From Chitinophagaceae bacterium (lineage in GTDB: Bacteria; Bacteroidota; Bacteroidia; Chitinophagales; Chitinophagaceae), in NCBI GenBank assembly GCA_025362915.1, contig JANYEU010000361.1, forward strand, positions 1-15,122: 15,122 bases of DNA. The letters run 5' to 3'. Each line of letters starts with the position of its first letter. Within the stretch, counting starts at the first letter, position 1. Below are positions 6,819 through 14,057 of this stretch, piece by piece. A program made the position numbers and the translations under genes. The notes beneath the pieces are model-generated. The model was not told the DNA's origin. It saw only the letters and a list, made by a program, of their open reading frames with translations, and searched no databases.

Positions 6819-7538
6819 ATGAATCTACATATTTCAGAAACAAAGAAAGATTTGGTTGTCGGGTTTGCCGATTGGTTGGTAGCCGAAATAGAAAGGGTTT
6901 TAGGAAAGGGTACGCGCTGCACTATCGCCTTATCTGGTGGCAGTACGCCTATAGATTTGTTTAAACTATTGGCATCGGATAGCTATAAAAACAAGATAGA
7001 CTGGAGTAAACTTCACATCTTTTGGGGTGATGAAAGAGATGTTCCCATCACTGATGATCTGAACAATGCCAAGCATGCATTTGCCATTTTACTGAATCAC
7101 GTACCAATACCTACCGGGCAAATACATGTAATGGATACTAGTGTTGATGCACAAACTGCTGCAAGTAGATACGAGGAGATACTGCACACCTATTTTGATA
7201 ATGAGCCAACCAGCTTTGATATTGTGATGCTGGGCATGGGTGACGATGGACATACGCTTTCTCTTTTCCCCGGAACTGTTGCCGTAACCGAAGAGACTAA
7301 ATGGGCAATGGCGTTTTACTTGGAAGCGCAGAAGATGAACCGGATTACGCTCACTTCTGTAATAGTAAACAAGGCAGCGGCTATTTGCTTTCTGGCTGCT
7401 GGAAAAGGAAAGGCTTCTACATTAAAAGAAGTATTGCAAGGGGAATACCGACCTCTATTATATCCATCCCAAAAGATAAAACCAACAAATGGTGAATTGT
7501 ATTGGTTTGTAGATAAGGATGCGGCAAGTGCTTTGTAG
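6819..7538 (+). CDS. pgl: 6-phosphogluconolactonase (DevB/SOL type)
   Basis: Hydrolyses 6-phosphoglucono-1,5-lactone to 6-phosphogluconate, joining the zwf and gnd reactions. At 239 residues it fits the family. Conserved blocks are ALSGGSTPIDLFKLL (37-51), the phosphate-binding segment; HIFWGDERDVP (66-76), containing catalytic-site Asp and Arg; and VMLGMGDDGHTLSLFPG (136-152), with the active-site Gly-Asp-Gly-His. It is the third gene of a complete oxidative pentose phosphate cluster, and the 68-bp gap from zwf carries a 46-bp palindrome that might set its expression apart. The stop codon lies in the loop of a weak hairpin followed by TTTT (7524-7550). Confidence 0.95.
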   Translation: MNLHISETKKDLVVGFADWLVAEIERVLGKGTRCTIALSGGSTPIDLFKLLASDSYKNKIDWSKLHIFWGDERDVPITDDLNNAKHAFAILLNHVPIPTGQIHVMDTSVDAQTAASRYEEILHTYFDNEPTSFDIVMLGMGDDGHTLSLFPGTVAVTEETKWAMAFYLEAQKMNRITLTSVIVNKAAAICFLAAGKGKASTLKEVLQGEYRPLLYPSQKIKPTNGELYWFVDKDAASAL

Positions 7539-7550
7539 CTACTTGCTTTT
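7524..7550 (+). terminator. Weak candidate terminator overlapping the pgl stop
   Basis: GCAAGT (7524-7529) pairs with ACTTGC (7541-7546) and is followed by TTTT and a pyrimidine tract. The stem is only 6 bp (7 with a G-U), and the pgl stop codon is inside the loop, so the call is tentative. Confidence 0.35.
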
Positions 7551-7626
7551 CTCTCTCTAAATCTGCTTACAAAATCAATACTTGGTTAATTTTCAACATC
7601 GCTGGTCTGTGGTTGGGAATAATTGT

Positions 7627-7634
7627 TACTTTCG
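7627..7634 (+). promoter_or_regulatory. Candidate -7 box for the MORN-like secreted protein gene
   Basis: TACTTTCG matches 7 of 8 positions of the Bacteroidota -7 consensus TAnnTTTG and lies 18 bp before the ATG at 7653. No well-placed TTTG box is seen about 20 bp further upstream, so confidence is low. Confidence 0.35.
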
Positions 7635-7652
7635 AAGTCTTAATGTTTCATT

Positions 7653-8330
7653 ATGCGCTTGATTTTTTTTCTATCCATCCTAATCATATCCACAAATTGC
7701 ATGGCACAATGTGCAACTTTTAGGCTGAATGCCAAAGGAGATACCTTGAATTGCACAGATGTAAACGGGAAAAAGCAAGGCAAATGGGTGGTACGTGTAG
7801 AAAGTGTTCGAGGTGAGCCCGGCTATGATGATGAGGGAGAATTTGAAAACGGCAAAAGAACAGGACCATGGCGCAGGTATAATTTGACTGGCGACCTTAT
7901 TGCGGTAGAAAACTATCGCTGGGGAAACAAGGATGGACTCAGCCAATACTTTACTATTAATGGAATAGAACACGAAGAGTTTTGGCATGCCACCAATCCA
8001 TTATACCCGTATGATACTGTTTTTGTACCCAACGTAAACGACCCTGACAAATATGAAATGAAGGTGGTAAAGGTAGAAGCCACTACTGTAAAACACGGCA
8101 ACTGGAGATACTATGATACCGAAAGTGGTAAGCTGATAAAAACAGAAAGCTACCTATTTGATAAATTGCAAGAAGTAAAAGGTACTGGCAGTAATCCAAC
8201 CGCAAGCGAGATAAATGAAAAAAGAGATGCAGCCTTCAGCAATGGAAAACCAAAGGAGGTGGTTCAGTTTGAAAAGAAAGTAATGAAGAAGAAAAAGATT
8301 GTTGTCCGAGACGGAAAGGTGCAATACTAA
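7653..8330 (+). CDS. Secreted MORN-like repeat protein, function unknown
   Basis: At 225 residues with a signal peptide (MRLIFFLSILIISTNCMA, cleavage before Gln19), it is predicted to be exported to the periplasm or outside. Cys16 lies in the signal but is not in a good lipobox. The mature part has degenerate repeats of the MORN_2/YwqK type, in which a glycine-rich turn leads into a Trp/Tyr pair: GKKQGKW (39-45), EFENGKRTGPWRRY (63-76), YRWGNKDGLSQYF (88-100) and KHGNWRYYDTESGKLIKTESYLFD (147-170). Such repeats are common in Bacteroidota exported proteins and usually act as a structural scaffold; no catalytic residues are evident. The C-terminus is lysine-rich (KKVMKKKKIVV). It follows pgl by 114 bp with a candidate promoter between, so it is probably a separate unit. 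Confidence 0.85.
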   Translation: MRLIFFLSILIISTNCMAQCATFRLNAKGDTLNCTDVNGKKQGKWVVRVESVRGEPGYDDEGEFENGKRTGPWRRYNLTGDLIAVENYRWGNKDGLSQYFTINGIEHEEFWHATNPLYPYDTVFVPNVNDPDKYEMKVVKVEATTVKHGNWRYYDTESGKLIKTESYLFDKLQEVKGTGSNPTASEINEKRDAAFSNGKPKEVVQFEKKVMKKKKIVVRDGKVQY

Positions 8331-8434
8331 AGCAATGAGCTACCCAGGTTTAAATAGATTGTTTAGTTAGAAGTCCTACTCAAGTTCTTGATTTTAGAAT
8401 ATTATTTTAAAGAGGATATTTATGGATTGGATGG

Positions 8435-8469
8435 AACGGTCAACAACCTTTGGAAGGTTGTTGACCGTT
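8435..8469. repeat. Perfect 16-bp hairpin with 3-nt loop
   Basis: AACGGTCAACAACCTT (8435-8450) pairs exactly with AAGGTTGTTGACCGTT (8454-8469) around TGG. It lies 105 bp after the stop of the MORN-like gene, but no T-run follows on the plus strand, so it is not a textbook terminator. It could still be an mRNA 3'-end structure or a short palindromic mobile repeat. Confidence 0.85.
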
Positions 8470-8706
8470 TGTAAGCGGTTTATTTTATATTTCACTTATG
8501 CCAAGCCAAGTAACCAATCAATCCATGACGGGAGTCATGAACTAGCTCCCCGATTTCCGAGCAATACTGCAAGAGTACATTCATGCACCAAGCGATTGGG
8601 TTTAAGTACCTTGCTGCCACCAACCATAGTGACAAATAATCAAATCCCTGTAGCAGTTTTCCTCAAAAAGATTATACGATTATTGGTTATCTAGTCAAGC
8701 TAGATT

Positions 8707-8764
8707 TAAAACAGTCGTCCTAACAAGTTATATAGTCTGGGAGAATATAAAACAGTCATCCTAA
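8707..8764. repeat. Pair of 17-bp direct repeats spaced 41 bp
   Basis: TAAAACAGTCGTCCTAA (8707-8723) and TAAAACAGTCATCCTAA (8748-8764) differ at one base. There are only two copies. The spacing between their starts is 41 bp, close to four DNA turns. No function is assigned. Confidence 0.75.
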
Positions 8765-8776
8765 AGGTAGTATTTT

Positions 8777-8827
8777 AAAAAGGAAAAAGCCCTTGAAGAA
8801 TTATTCTTCAAGGGCTTTTTCCTTTTT
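8777..8827. terminator. Strong bidirectional intrinsic terminator
   Basis: A 25-bp perfect inverted repeat with a single central base (8802) has A-runs on one side and T-runs on the other. The core GAAAAAGCCCTTGAAG is mirrored by CTTCAAGGGCTTTTTC. It sits 35 bp past the stop of the minus-strand reductase gene and would also stop plus-strand transcription coming from 7653-8330. Confidence 0.92.
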
Positions 8828-8861
8828 TATTCACTCATAACTCATATTTCATAACTCATAA

Positions 8862-10967
8862 CTATGCAGTTACCGCTTCTTCTTTATAAGCTTTTGCATA
8901 CGCTACAAAATCCTTTGCCTGTTGCAAATAAGACTGTGCAAACTCGGCAGTTGGCTCATTCTTGTTTATTTGCAACACCAATTCTTTAAAGCTATCTGTT
9001 CCGCTATACAATCCCTTTTCAGTAAAGTGTGTATCAAAGTCTTTTAAGATACCAGTTTGGGTATTGCACTGCACCTGATGGTTTAGCAACAAAGCCTTGG
9101 CCGTATTGATGAGACCCGCATAAGCATAATAAATGCTATCGGCATAAGCATTGTTTGCCATGCTTGCATCTGCATTGTCTATTTTTTCTTCGGCTTCAAA
9201 TATCAAGGTAGAAACCAAATCAATCATCACACCGGCACACTCTCCTACACCAATGGCAGTAGCAAAAGTTTCTACATGGCCCCAGTCAATATATTCTTCT
9301 GCTTCAAGGGTTGCAGTGTTAGTCAATGGTTTCAATAAATCGTAATAGTACCTATCTCCTACCCTGAATGTATATTCCAACAAAGTTTCTTCGCCTTGTT
9401 TCTTGGTATTAAAATCATTGATTACATACCTAACCACTTCTGGCGCACGTTTGCTAGGCACTTTCAATACCTTGTTGGCAATACGTCCTTCGCCACCGCC
9501 AAGGTTTCCACCACCTATCAACACCTGAACGGCTGGAACAACCTTATCCTTAACCTTGATAGAACTACCGTGAAAACCAATGGTACCAATGCCATGCTGA
9601 CCGCAAGAATTCATACATCCACTGATGCGGATGGCGATATCTTCATTGTTCAACAACTCAGGATATTCATCCTCAATTACCGAAGACAATACCACAGCGA
9701 GACTTGTACTGTTGGAGATACCAAGATTGCAAGTATCAGTACCTGGGCAAGAAACCACATCGGCAGCACTACCATAACCAGGCGCAGCCAAACCTTCAGC
9801 TTCCAATACGCTATACACATATTCCAGATGTTCTGGTTTGATATAACGGAACTGCAAGTTTTGGGTGATGGTAACACGTACATCATCAGCAATAACAGGT
9901 TGTAGCTTTTCTATTAACCTACGGCTAATGTCAGAACTGATATTACCGTTGGAAACACGGACAAATGCCAGATAGTAACCTTCTTGTTTTTGCTTTTTCA
10001 CGTTGGTATTCTTCCAAAGTTCAAAAGCCAAAGGATTCTTTATTCTAATGTCCCCTGCAGGTAATATACCAGTTGGCAATGCACTTTCAGCGTGCAGGGA
10101 AGTATCAATCTTATAAGTCTTTACCGTAACTGCTTTTTGTTCTTCGGCCACCAATTCATTGAAAGCTTCGATACCAATTTGCTGAATCAAGAACTTGATA
10201 CGAGCCTTGTGACGGCTGTTACGCTCACCATTTCTGTCAAATACACGAACAACAGCCTCAATGTAAGGAATTAATAAATCTTCTTCCAAAAACTCGTGGG
10301 TAGTAATGGCAAGATGAGGTTGTGCACCCAGTCCACCACCAACAACTACCTTAAAGCCACGTACTTCCTTACCATCAATTACTTTGATGCGAGGAATGGC
10401 ACCCAAATCGTGCATGAACACAAGGGCAGTATCTTTATCGCTGCTAGAAACAGCTATCTTAAATTTACGTCCTAGTTCTTGCCCAAAAGGTTTACGCAAG
10501 AAATATTCAAATATTGCGTGAGCATAAGGGGTAATGTCAAATAGTTCATCAGGATCAACACCAGCAATGTCAGATCCGGTTACGTTGCGCAAAGTGTTTC
10601 CACAAGCCTCACGCATGGTGATGTTTTCTTCTTCCAGCAAACTCCACAATTCAGGCGTACGCTCCAAACTTATATAGTGAATCTGAATATCCTGCCTTGT
10701 AGTAAGGTGAAGATTACCGGTAGAAAATTCATCAGATACATCTGCAATACGTTTCCATTGAGCAAAAGTCATTTTACCATAAGGCAATTTGATACGAACC
10801 ATTTGAACGCCTTGCTGACGCTGACCATAAACGCCACGTGCCAAACGAAGGCTACGGAACTTTTCATCGGGTATCTTGCCCTCACGGAAAGCCCTTATTT
10901 TCTGTTCCAATTCAATAATATCCCTTTCTACCAGTGGGTTTTCTAACTCGGTGCGGAAACTTTGCAT
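8862..10967 (-). CDS. Siroheme sulfite/nitrite reductase (ferredoxin type) with C-terminal extension
   Basis: Cytosolic siroheme/[4Fe-4S] enzyme making the six-electron reduction of sulfite to sulfide or nitrite to ammonium; sequence alone does not settle which. There are two ferredoxin-like half-domains plus catalytic halves: GVYGQRQQGVQMVRIKLPYG (45-64), GNLHLTTRQDIQIH (84-97, with siroheme-contacting arginine) and ACGNTLRNVTG (121-131). The cluster ligands are C407 and C413 (CPGTDTC) and C451 and C455 (CMNSC). At 701 residues it exceeds the roughly 500-570 of plain NirA/CysI enzymes. The surplus is a helical C-terminal region from about residue 560 (WGHVETF, GVGECAGVMIDL, then alpha-helical DSIYYAYAGLINTAKALL), resembling the HEPN-like tail I recall on Bacteroidota homologues. 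It has its own promoter at 11028-11059 and a terminator just downstream. No neighbouring sulfate-assimilation or nitrate genes are in the window. Confidence 0.92.
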   Translation of the reverse strand: MQSFRTELENPLVERDIIELEQKIRAFREGKIPDEKFRSLRLARGVYGQRQQGVQMVRIKLPYGKMTFAQWKRIADVSDEFSTGNLHLTTRQDIQIHYISLERTPELWSLLEEENITMREACGNTLRNVTGSDIAGVDPDELFDITPYAHAIFEYFLRKPFGQELGRKFKIAVSSSDKDTALVFMHDLGAIPRIKVIDGKEVRGFKVVVGGGLGAQPHLAITTHEFLEEDLLIPYIEAVVRVFDRNGERNSRHKARIKFLIQQIGIEAFNELVAEEQKAVTVKTYKIDTSLHAESALPTGILPAGDIRIKNPLAFELWKNTNVKKQKQEGYYLAFVRVSNGNISSDISRRLIEKLQPVIADDVRVTITQNLQFRYIKPEHLEYVYSVLEAEGLAAPGYGSAADVVSCPGTDTCNLGISNSTSLAVVLSSVIEDEYPELLNNEDIAIRISGCMNSCGQHGIGTIGFHGSSIKVKDKVVPAVQVLIGGGNLGGGEGRIANKVLKVPSKRAPEVVRYVINDFNTKKQGEETLLEYTFRVGDRYYYDLLKPLTNTATLEAEEYIDWGHVETFATAIGVGECAGVMIDLVSTLIFEAEEKIDNADASMANNAYADSIYYAYAGLINTAKALLLNHQVQCNTQTGILKDFDTHFTEKGLYSGTDSFKELVLQINKNEPTAEFAQSYLQQAKDFVAYAKAYKEEAVTA

Positions 10968-11027
10968 CTAATGTATGTATTGATGAATAATTGTAATTAA
11001 AATATCCTACGTAGCGTATAGACAATG

Positions 11028-11059
11028 CGAAAGTAATAGAATGACCTTTCATCTACAAA
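11028..11059 (-). promoter_or_regulatory. Bacteroidota-type promoter of the sulfite/nitrite reductase gene
   Basis: On the minus strand TTTG (11059-11056) is followed after exactly 20 nt by TACTTTCG (11035-11028), fitting the TTTG / TAnnTTTG pattern of the primary Bacteroidota sigma factor with one mismatch. Transcription would begin near 11021, giving a leader of about 55 nt. Confidence 0.7.
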
Positions 11060-11403
11060 CTTTATTTTACGAACATAAAGATTTTTACTCCATTCAAAAA
11101 CAATATCACATTAAAAAGAAACTATTGCCGTGATTTATTGGGCTATTATTTCTAAACCCGAAATTGGCCGTTGTTCTTTCTCAAAAGATTTTACCACAAA
11201 GGACACAATGGTTTTCACAAAGAAGCACAAGAATTAAAAGGAAACATTAGCCCCTAATCTTTAACTATGTGTTGAATTTTGTTAAATGTGAATAAAACTG
11301 CGTAACAATAGTAAATTAAATCTGCTTTTATCACTGTCTTCACAAACCCGCTGTAAGCTATTTGCAACAAACTGCAACCAAATACCACCTCGTTGTGGCT
11401 TGG

Positions 11404-11522
11404 AACCAATTGACTGCGGGTTATATCTTATTGAAAATAGAGCTGTTTCACCTGAATTAGACCCCAAACCAGTTGGTTGTGGGCTGTTATCAATTTGAAA
11501 TAGGTTTTATTCTATTGAATTA
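11404..11522. repeat. Degenerate direct repeat, two 56-bp copies 63 bp apart
   Basis: 11404-11459 and 11467-11522 align without gaps at about 35 of 56 positions. Both start AACCA and end TGAATTA, with shared GGG and AAATAG blocks between. Many differences are transitions. A third copy one period upstream is not visible. It may be an old duplication in decaying sequence. Confidence 0.4.
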
Positions 11523-11594
11523 TGGTAATATATTATCAAATGCAAGTTACATACAATAAAATACGAGCCGAATTCTCCCAGATTTGCGTCTGAG

Positions 11595-11623
11595 TCAATT
11601 GGCTACAAGACGTAGCCAATTGA
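11595..11623. repeat. Perfect 12-bp hairpin with 5-nt loop
   Basis: TCAATTGGCTAC (11595-11606) pairs exactly with GTAGCCAATTGA (11612-11623) around AAGAC. No T-run and no adjacent gene end are present, so it is a stand-alone palindrome in non-coding sequence. Confidence 0.85.
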
Positions 11624-11917
11624 ACCCAAGAAGAATAGACATGGCCACAACTCATGTTTCTCTTGTTTCTTTCTGTTTTTTTGGTGGCAATTTTTTATTC
11701 AATTTGTGTTATTTTGATGCCACAGATACCACAAAAAAAACTAAAAAGAGAACTATTGGTGTATTTTCTAACAGAAAAACAATTATAGGGTGGTCTAATA
11801 AACCTAAGTAACAATAATTTCAGTTATTACCCTGTAAATTTGTTGTAATGATTTATTAGGATAAATACATTCTAAAGGCAAAAGGTATCGACATTATTTA
11901 CGTGTAAGATTAACATT

Positions 11918-13237
11918 ATGACAGCAGATGAGCTTAGACACAAGATAGAAAAGTTTGAAGAGTTGGTTAATGCTTTTGGGCACGACAACCCAAACAGTAA
12001 AACTTTGTGGCAAATGAAAGGCGAAATAATAGAGCATTTCAGGGCTACCCATTTTGCTGATGCCGAAGAAAAGAAAACTACCTTGGGTACGTTTGAAACA
12101 ATTGCCGCTGCCCTAAAAGAGAAACAAGACATCATTACACACGAAAATGAAGAATTTGCCGCCAATGCCGAACAACTGATAAAGGAAATTGAAGCATTGG
12201 TTGGAGAAGGATTTTATACCAACCATCCAGATAAGGATGCAATAGTAGATTTGAAGGGTAAGATAGATAAGGCCTTTGAAAGTTTTAAACAGGCACGCTG
12301 GCCATCGAAAGAAAGGCGGACTGCCGCATGGGAAGTTTTTAATCATTTAAAAGAGAAAATAAAGGTGGAAGAAGATGCGTTTTATACAAGCCTTAGAGAG
12401 AAGAAAAATGAACATATCCATCAATCGCATCAGCTATCATTGGTCATTATTGAAACCATAGAATCCTGTCATCCCGATGCTTCTATCCATGCACTATACG
12501 AATCACTAAAGCAATTAGCGGTTTATTTGGTAAGTATTGGGTTTGAACCAGAATCTGTAGAATGGATAACGGCCAATAAGGAAGGAGACCCGAAGACGCC
12601 GCTTAAAATGAAATCGGAAGGATTGAGAGAGGTAAGGCGGGTGCTGAACGAAAATCAGGATAAAATAACAAGGGAAGACAAACATAAGATTTTTGCCACG
12701 CTGGAAATAATTGGTACCGAGCTGAACAAATCATGGGACGTACATAGGGCAGAGATGCAGAAGAAACAGGAAGACTGGGAGGAAAGGAAAAAACAAAATG
12801 AGTTTAAAAGGGCAGACTGGTTGATGAAACAAACTGATTTCCTTACTGTACTTACTGAGAAACTAGAAAAAAGATCTGCCGACAAGATTAACCTGGAAAG
12901 GATATTGACCAATAAAAAAGAGTTTCATGGCAGGCAACAGGCAAGGCTACAGAACCAGCATGAGTTCTTGAAAAAGATTGCCGAAGACCTTGCCGACATG
13001 CAAGAAAAATTGGAAACTGCATGGACAGACAGCTTTAAGGAACGTATGGTTGAAAAGATTACGCAGAAAGAAATTAAAATAGCAGAGGTAAAAAAGGATA
13101 TTGAAGAAGTAACCCTTAAACTGGTAGAAGTAGAAAAAGACATTCTTGACATCACTGAAAAGATTGTTGGTGTTGATAAAAACAATGAGGAATTAAAACT
13201 AAAAATAGAAGAGGTGAAGAAGAACTTGGAGCAATAG
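11918..13237 (+). CDS. Coiled-coil protein with three internal repeats, function unknown
   Basis: 439 residues, highly charged (Lys/Glu-rich), with no signal peptide or membrane segment, so probably cytosolic. Three segments share a pattern: about 30-95 (LWQMKGEIIEHF...), 109-174 (IVDLKGKIDKAFESFKQARWPSKERR...AAWEVF) and 228-293 (PLKMKSEGLREVRRVL...KIFATLEII). The second weakly recalls DUF349 repeats, which contain a similar W-P-x-x-x-x-x-x-x-W-x-x-F arrangement; this needs a profile search. From about residue 300 the protein is almost continuous coiled coil, ending in near-heptad blocks (IAEVKKDIEEVTLKLVEVEK, then DITEKIVGVDKNNEELKLKI). The composition is even along the gene and the frame is uninterrupted, so it is a real gene. 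The ATG at 11918 follows an AT-rich leader. PAP2 follows by 81 bp on the same strand; no functional link is evident. Confidence 0.88.
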   Translation: MTADELRHKIEKFEELVNAFGHDNPNSKTLWQMKGEIIEHFRATHFADAEEKKTTLGTFETIAAALKEKQDIITHENEEFAANAEQLIKEIEALVGEGFYTNHPDKDAIVDLKGKIDKAFESFKQARWPSKERRTAAWEVFNHLKEKIKVEEDAFYTSLREKKNEHIHQSHQLSLVIIETIESCHPDASIHALYESLKQLAVYLVSIGFEPESVEWITANKEGDPKTPLKMKSEGLREVRRVLNENQDKITREDKHKIFATLEIIGTELNKSWDVHRAEMQKKQEDWEERKKQNEFKRADWLMKQTDFLTVLTEKLEKRSADKINLERILTNKKEFHGRQQARLQNQHEFLKKIAEDLADMQEKLETAWTDSFKERMVEKITQKEIKIAEVKKDIEEVTLKLVEVEKDILDITEKIVGVDKNNEELKLKIEEVKKNLEQ

Positions 13238-13318
13238 GAATAGAAATTTTAAATTGATTGTGTTCTTATTTTGGATTCCTTTTACTTTTTTTCTCTGCAC
13301 CTAAATGCAATTACAAAC

Positions 13319-13909
13319 ATGGCTCACTTTATTGATTGGTTAATTCAAATAGACAAAAAGTTATTCGTTCTTATAAATGGTACATTTACCAATCCATTCC
13401 TAGATAAGGTTTATCCTTGGTGGCGCGAAGCGAACACATGGGTACCCCTATACGTGTTCCTTTTGGCTTTTATGTTCCTTAATTTTGGAAAGAAAACATG
13501 GCCTTGGATAGCTTTTTTACTATTGAATGTGCTAATATCAGATCAGATAAGTAGCTCTTTCATCAAACACTATTTCATGCGGTTGCGTCCCTGCTCCGAT
13601 CCTGAAATGCAGTTTAAAGTAAGACTTCTACTCGATTATTGTTCTGGCGGATACAGTTTTACCTCATCGCATGCCATCAATCATTTCGGCTTTGCCATGT
13701 TTGTAACACAAACCGTAAAACCCTATCTATCCAAATACAAATGGCTGTTTTTTCTTTGGGCAGGGAGTATCTCTTATGGGCAGATATATGTAGGCGTACA
13801 TTATCCTTTGGATGTTCTTTTTGGAACATTATTAGGTTGTGGTATTGGGTACATGGTAGCTTCAGTATTTAATAGAAGGGTTGCTGTTCATTTTCCTTTA
13901 TCAATTTAG
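13319..13909 (+). CDS. PAP2-superfamily membrane phosphatase
   Basis: Probable integral inner-membrane phosphatase of the PAP2 (acid phosphatase/lipid phosphate phosphatase) superfamily, acting on a lipid or isoprenoid phosphate; the substrate cannot be told. Several hydrophobic segments are visible (about 42-56, 60-76, 122-134, 142-154, 166-183). Superfamily motifs: KHYFMRLRP (83-91, matching KX6RP), FTSSHA (114-119, in place of PSGH, with His118) and GQIYVGVHYPLD (154-165) with nucleophile His161 and Asp165. In the third motif the usual Ser-Arg is Gly-Gln, so the phosphate-contacting Arg is missing. The start is set at ATG 13319, giving 196 residues and a normal N-terminus. An in-frame TTG at 13271 would add 16 residues that look like leader sequence. 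Confidence 0.9.
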   Translation: MAHFIDWLIQIDKKLFVLINGTFTNPFLDKVYPWWREANTWVPLYVFLLAFMFLNFGKKTWPWIAFLLLNVLISDQISSSFIKHYFMRLRPCSDPEMQFKVRLLLDYCSGGYSFTSSHAINHFGFAMFVTQTVKPYLSKYKWLFFLWAGSISYGQIYVGVHYPLDVLFGTLLGCGIGYMVASVFNRRVAVHFPLSI

Positions 13910-13964
13910 AATCTTCAACACATAGGGGGCATAGGAAGTTTTTTCAAACCTTTTTCCAAATTCG

Positions 13965-13976
13965 ATGTATATACAT
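13965..13976. promoter_or_regulatory. 12-bp palindrome upstream of the nitroreductase promoter: possible operator
   Basis: ATGTATATACAT is a perfect palindrome 13 bp upstream of the -7 box at 13990, where the -33 box would otherwise be; no TTTG is present there. Such a position would suit an activator or repressor, for example a redox-responsive regulator, but AT-rich palindromes also arise by chance. Confidence 0.35.
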
Positions 13977-13989
13977 TTATTGCTACTGC

Positions 13990-13997
13990 TATTTTTG
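13990..13997 (+). promoter_or_regulatory. -7 box of the nitroreductase-family gene
   Basis: TATTTTTG matches TAnnTTTG at all fixed positions and is followed by C, as is common in this phylum. Transcription would start near 14004, about 54 nt before the ATG at 14058. Confidence 0.55.
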
Positions 13998-14057
13998 CAG
14001 GGCAAATACAAAAGCAACAGCAAACAGCATTATTCATAAACATTTAAAATTTAAACA

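Larger units (their letters stand above)
8331..8861. other. Gene-free stretch with hairpin, repeat pair and bidirectional terminator
   Basis: No frame here looks like a gene. The longest (8422-8694 plus) begins inside a hairpin, has low-complexity composition and no recognisable motif. Structured parts are a 16-bp stem at 8435-8469, small hairpins around 8523-8555, a pair of 17-bp near-identical repeats at 8707-8764, a long terminator at 8777-8827 and a short direct repeat TCATAACTCATA at 8835-8846 and 8849-8860 abutting the reductase stop codon. Confidence 0.65.
10968..11917. other. 950-bp gene-free stretch between divergent genes
   Basis: It holds the reductase promoter (11028-11059), AT-rich sequence resembling recurrent intergenic remnants (for example ACCACAAAGGACACAATGG near 11195, and GATGCCACAGATACCACAAA near 11716), a degenerate 63-bp-spaced repeat (11404-11522), a 12-bp hairpin (11595-11623) and the leader of the coiled-coil gene. 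Frames at 11282-11467 (minus) and 11584-11811 (plus) have no recognisable motif, skewed composition and no promoter, and I do not call them genes. Confidence 0.65.

Noticed and set aside
8422..8694. 90-codon plus-strand frame
   Set aside because: It starts just before and runs through a 16-bp hairpin, has no recognisable motif or promoter, and its composition looks like translated non-coding DNA.
8331..8861. tRNA or other structured RNA gene
   Set aside because: No cloverleaf, CCA end or T-loop sequence could be found; the hairpins do not assemble into a known RNA fold.
11282..11467. 61-codon minus-strand frame
   Set aside because: No start context or family resemblance; it overlaps the degenerate 63-bp-spaced repeat.
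11584..11811. 75-codon plus-strand frame
   Set aside because: It begins within a palindrome and encodes poly-Phe and poly-Lys tracts from T- and A-runs; no domain is recognisable.
13271..13318. TTG start extending the PAP2 protein by 16 residues
   Set aside because: The ATG at 13319 gives a standard family N-terminus; the extension is low-complexity leader sequence.
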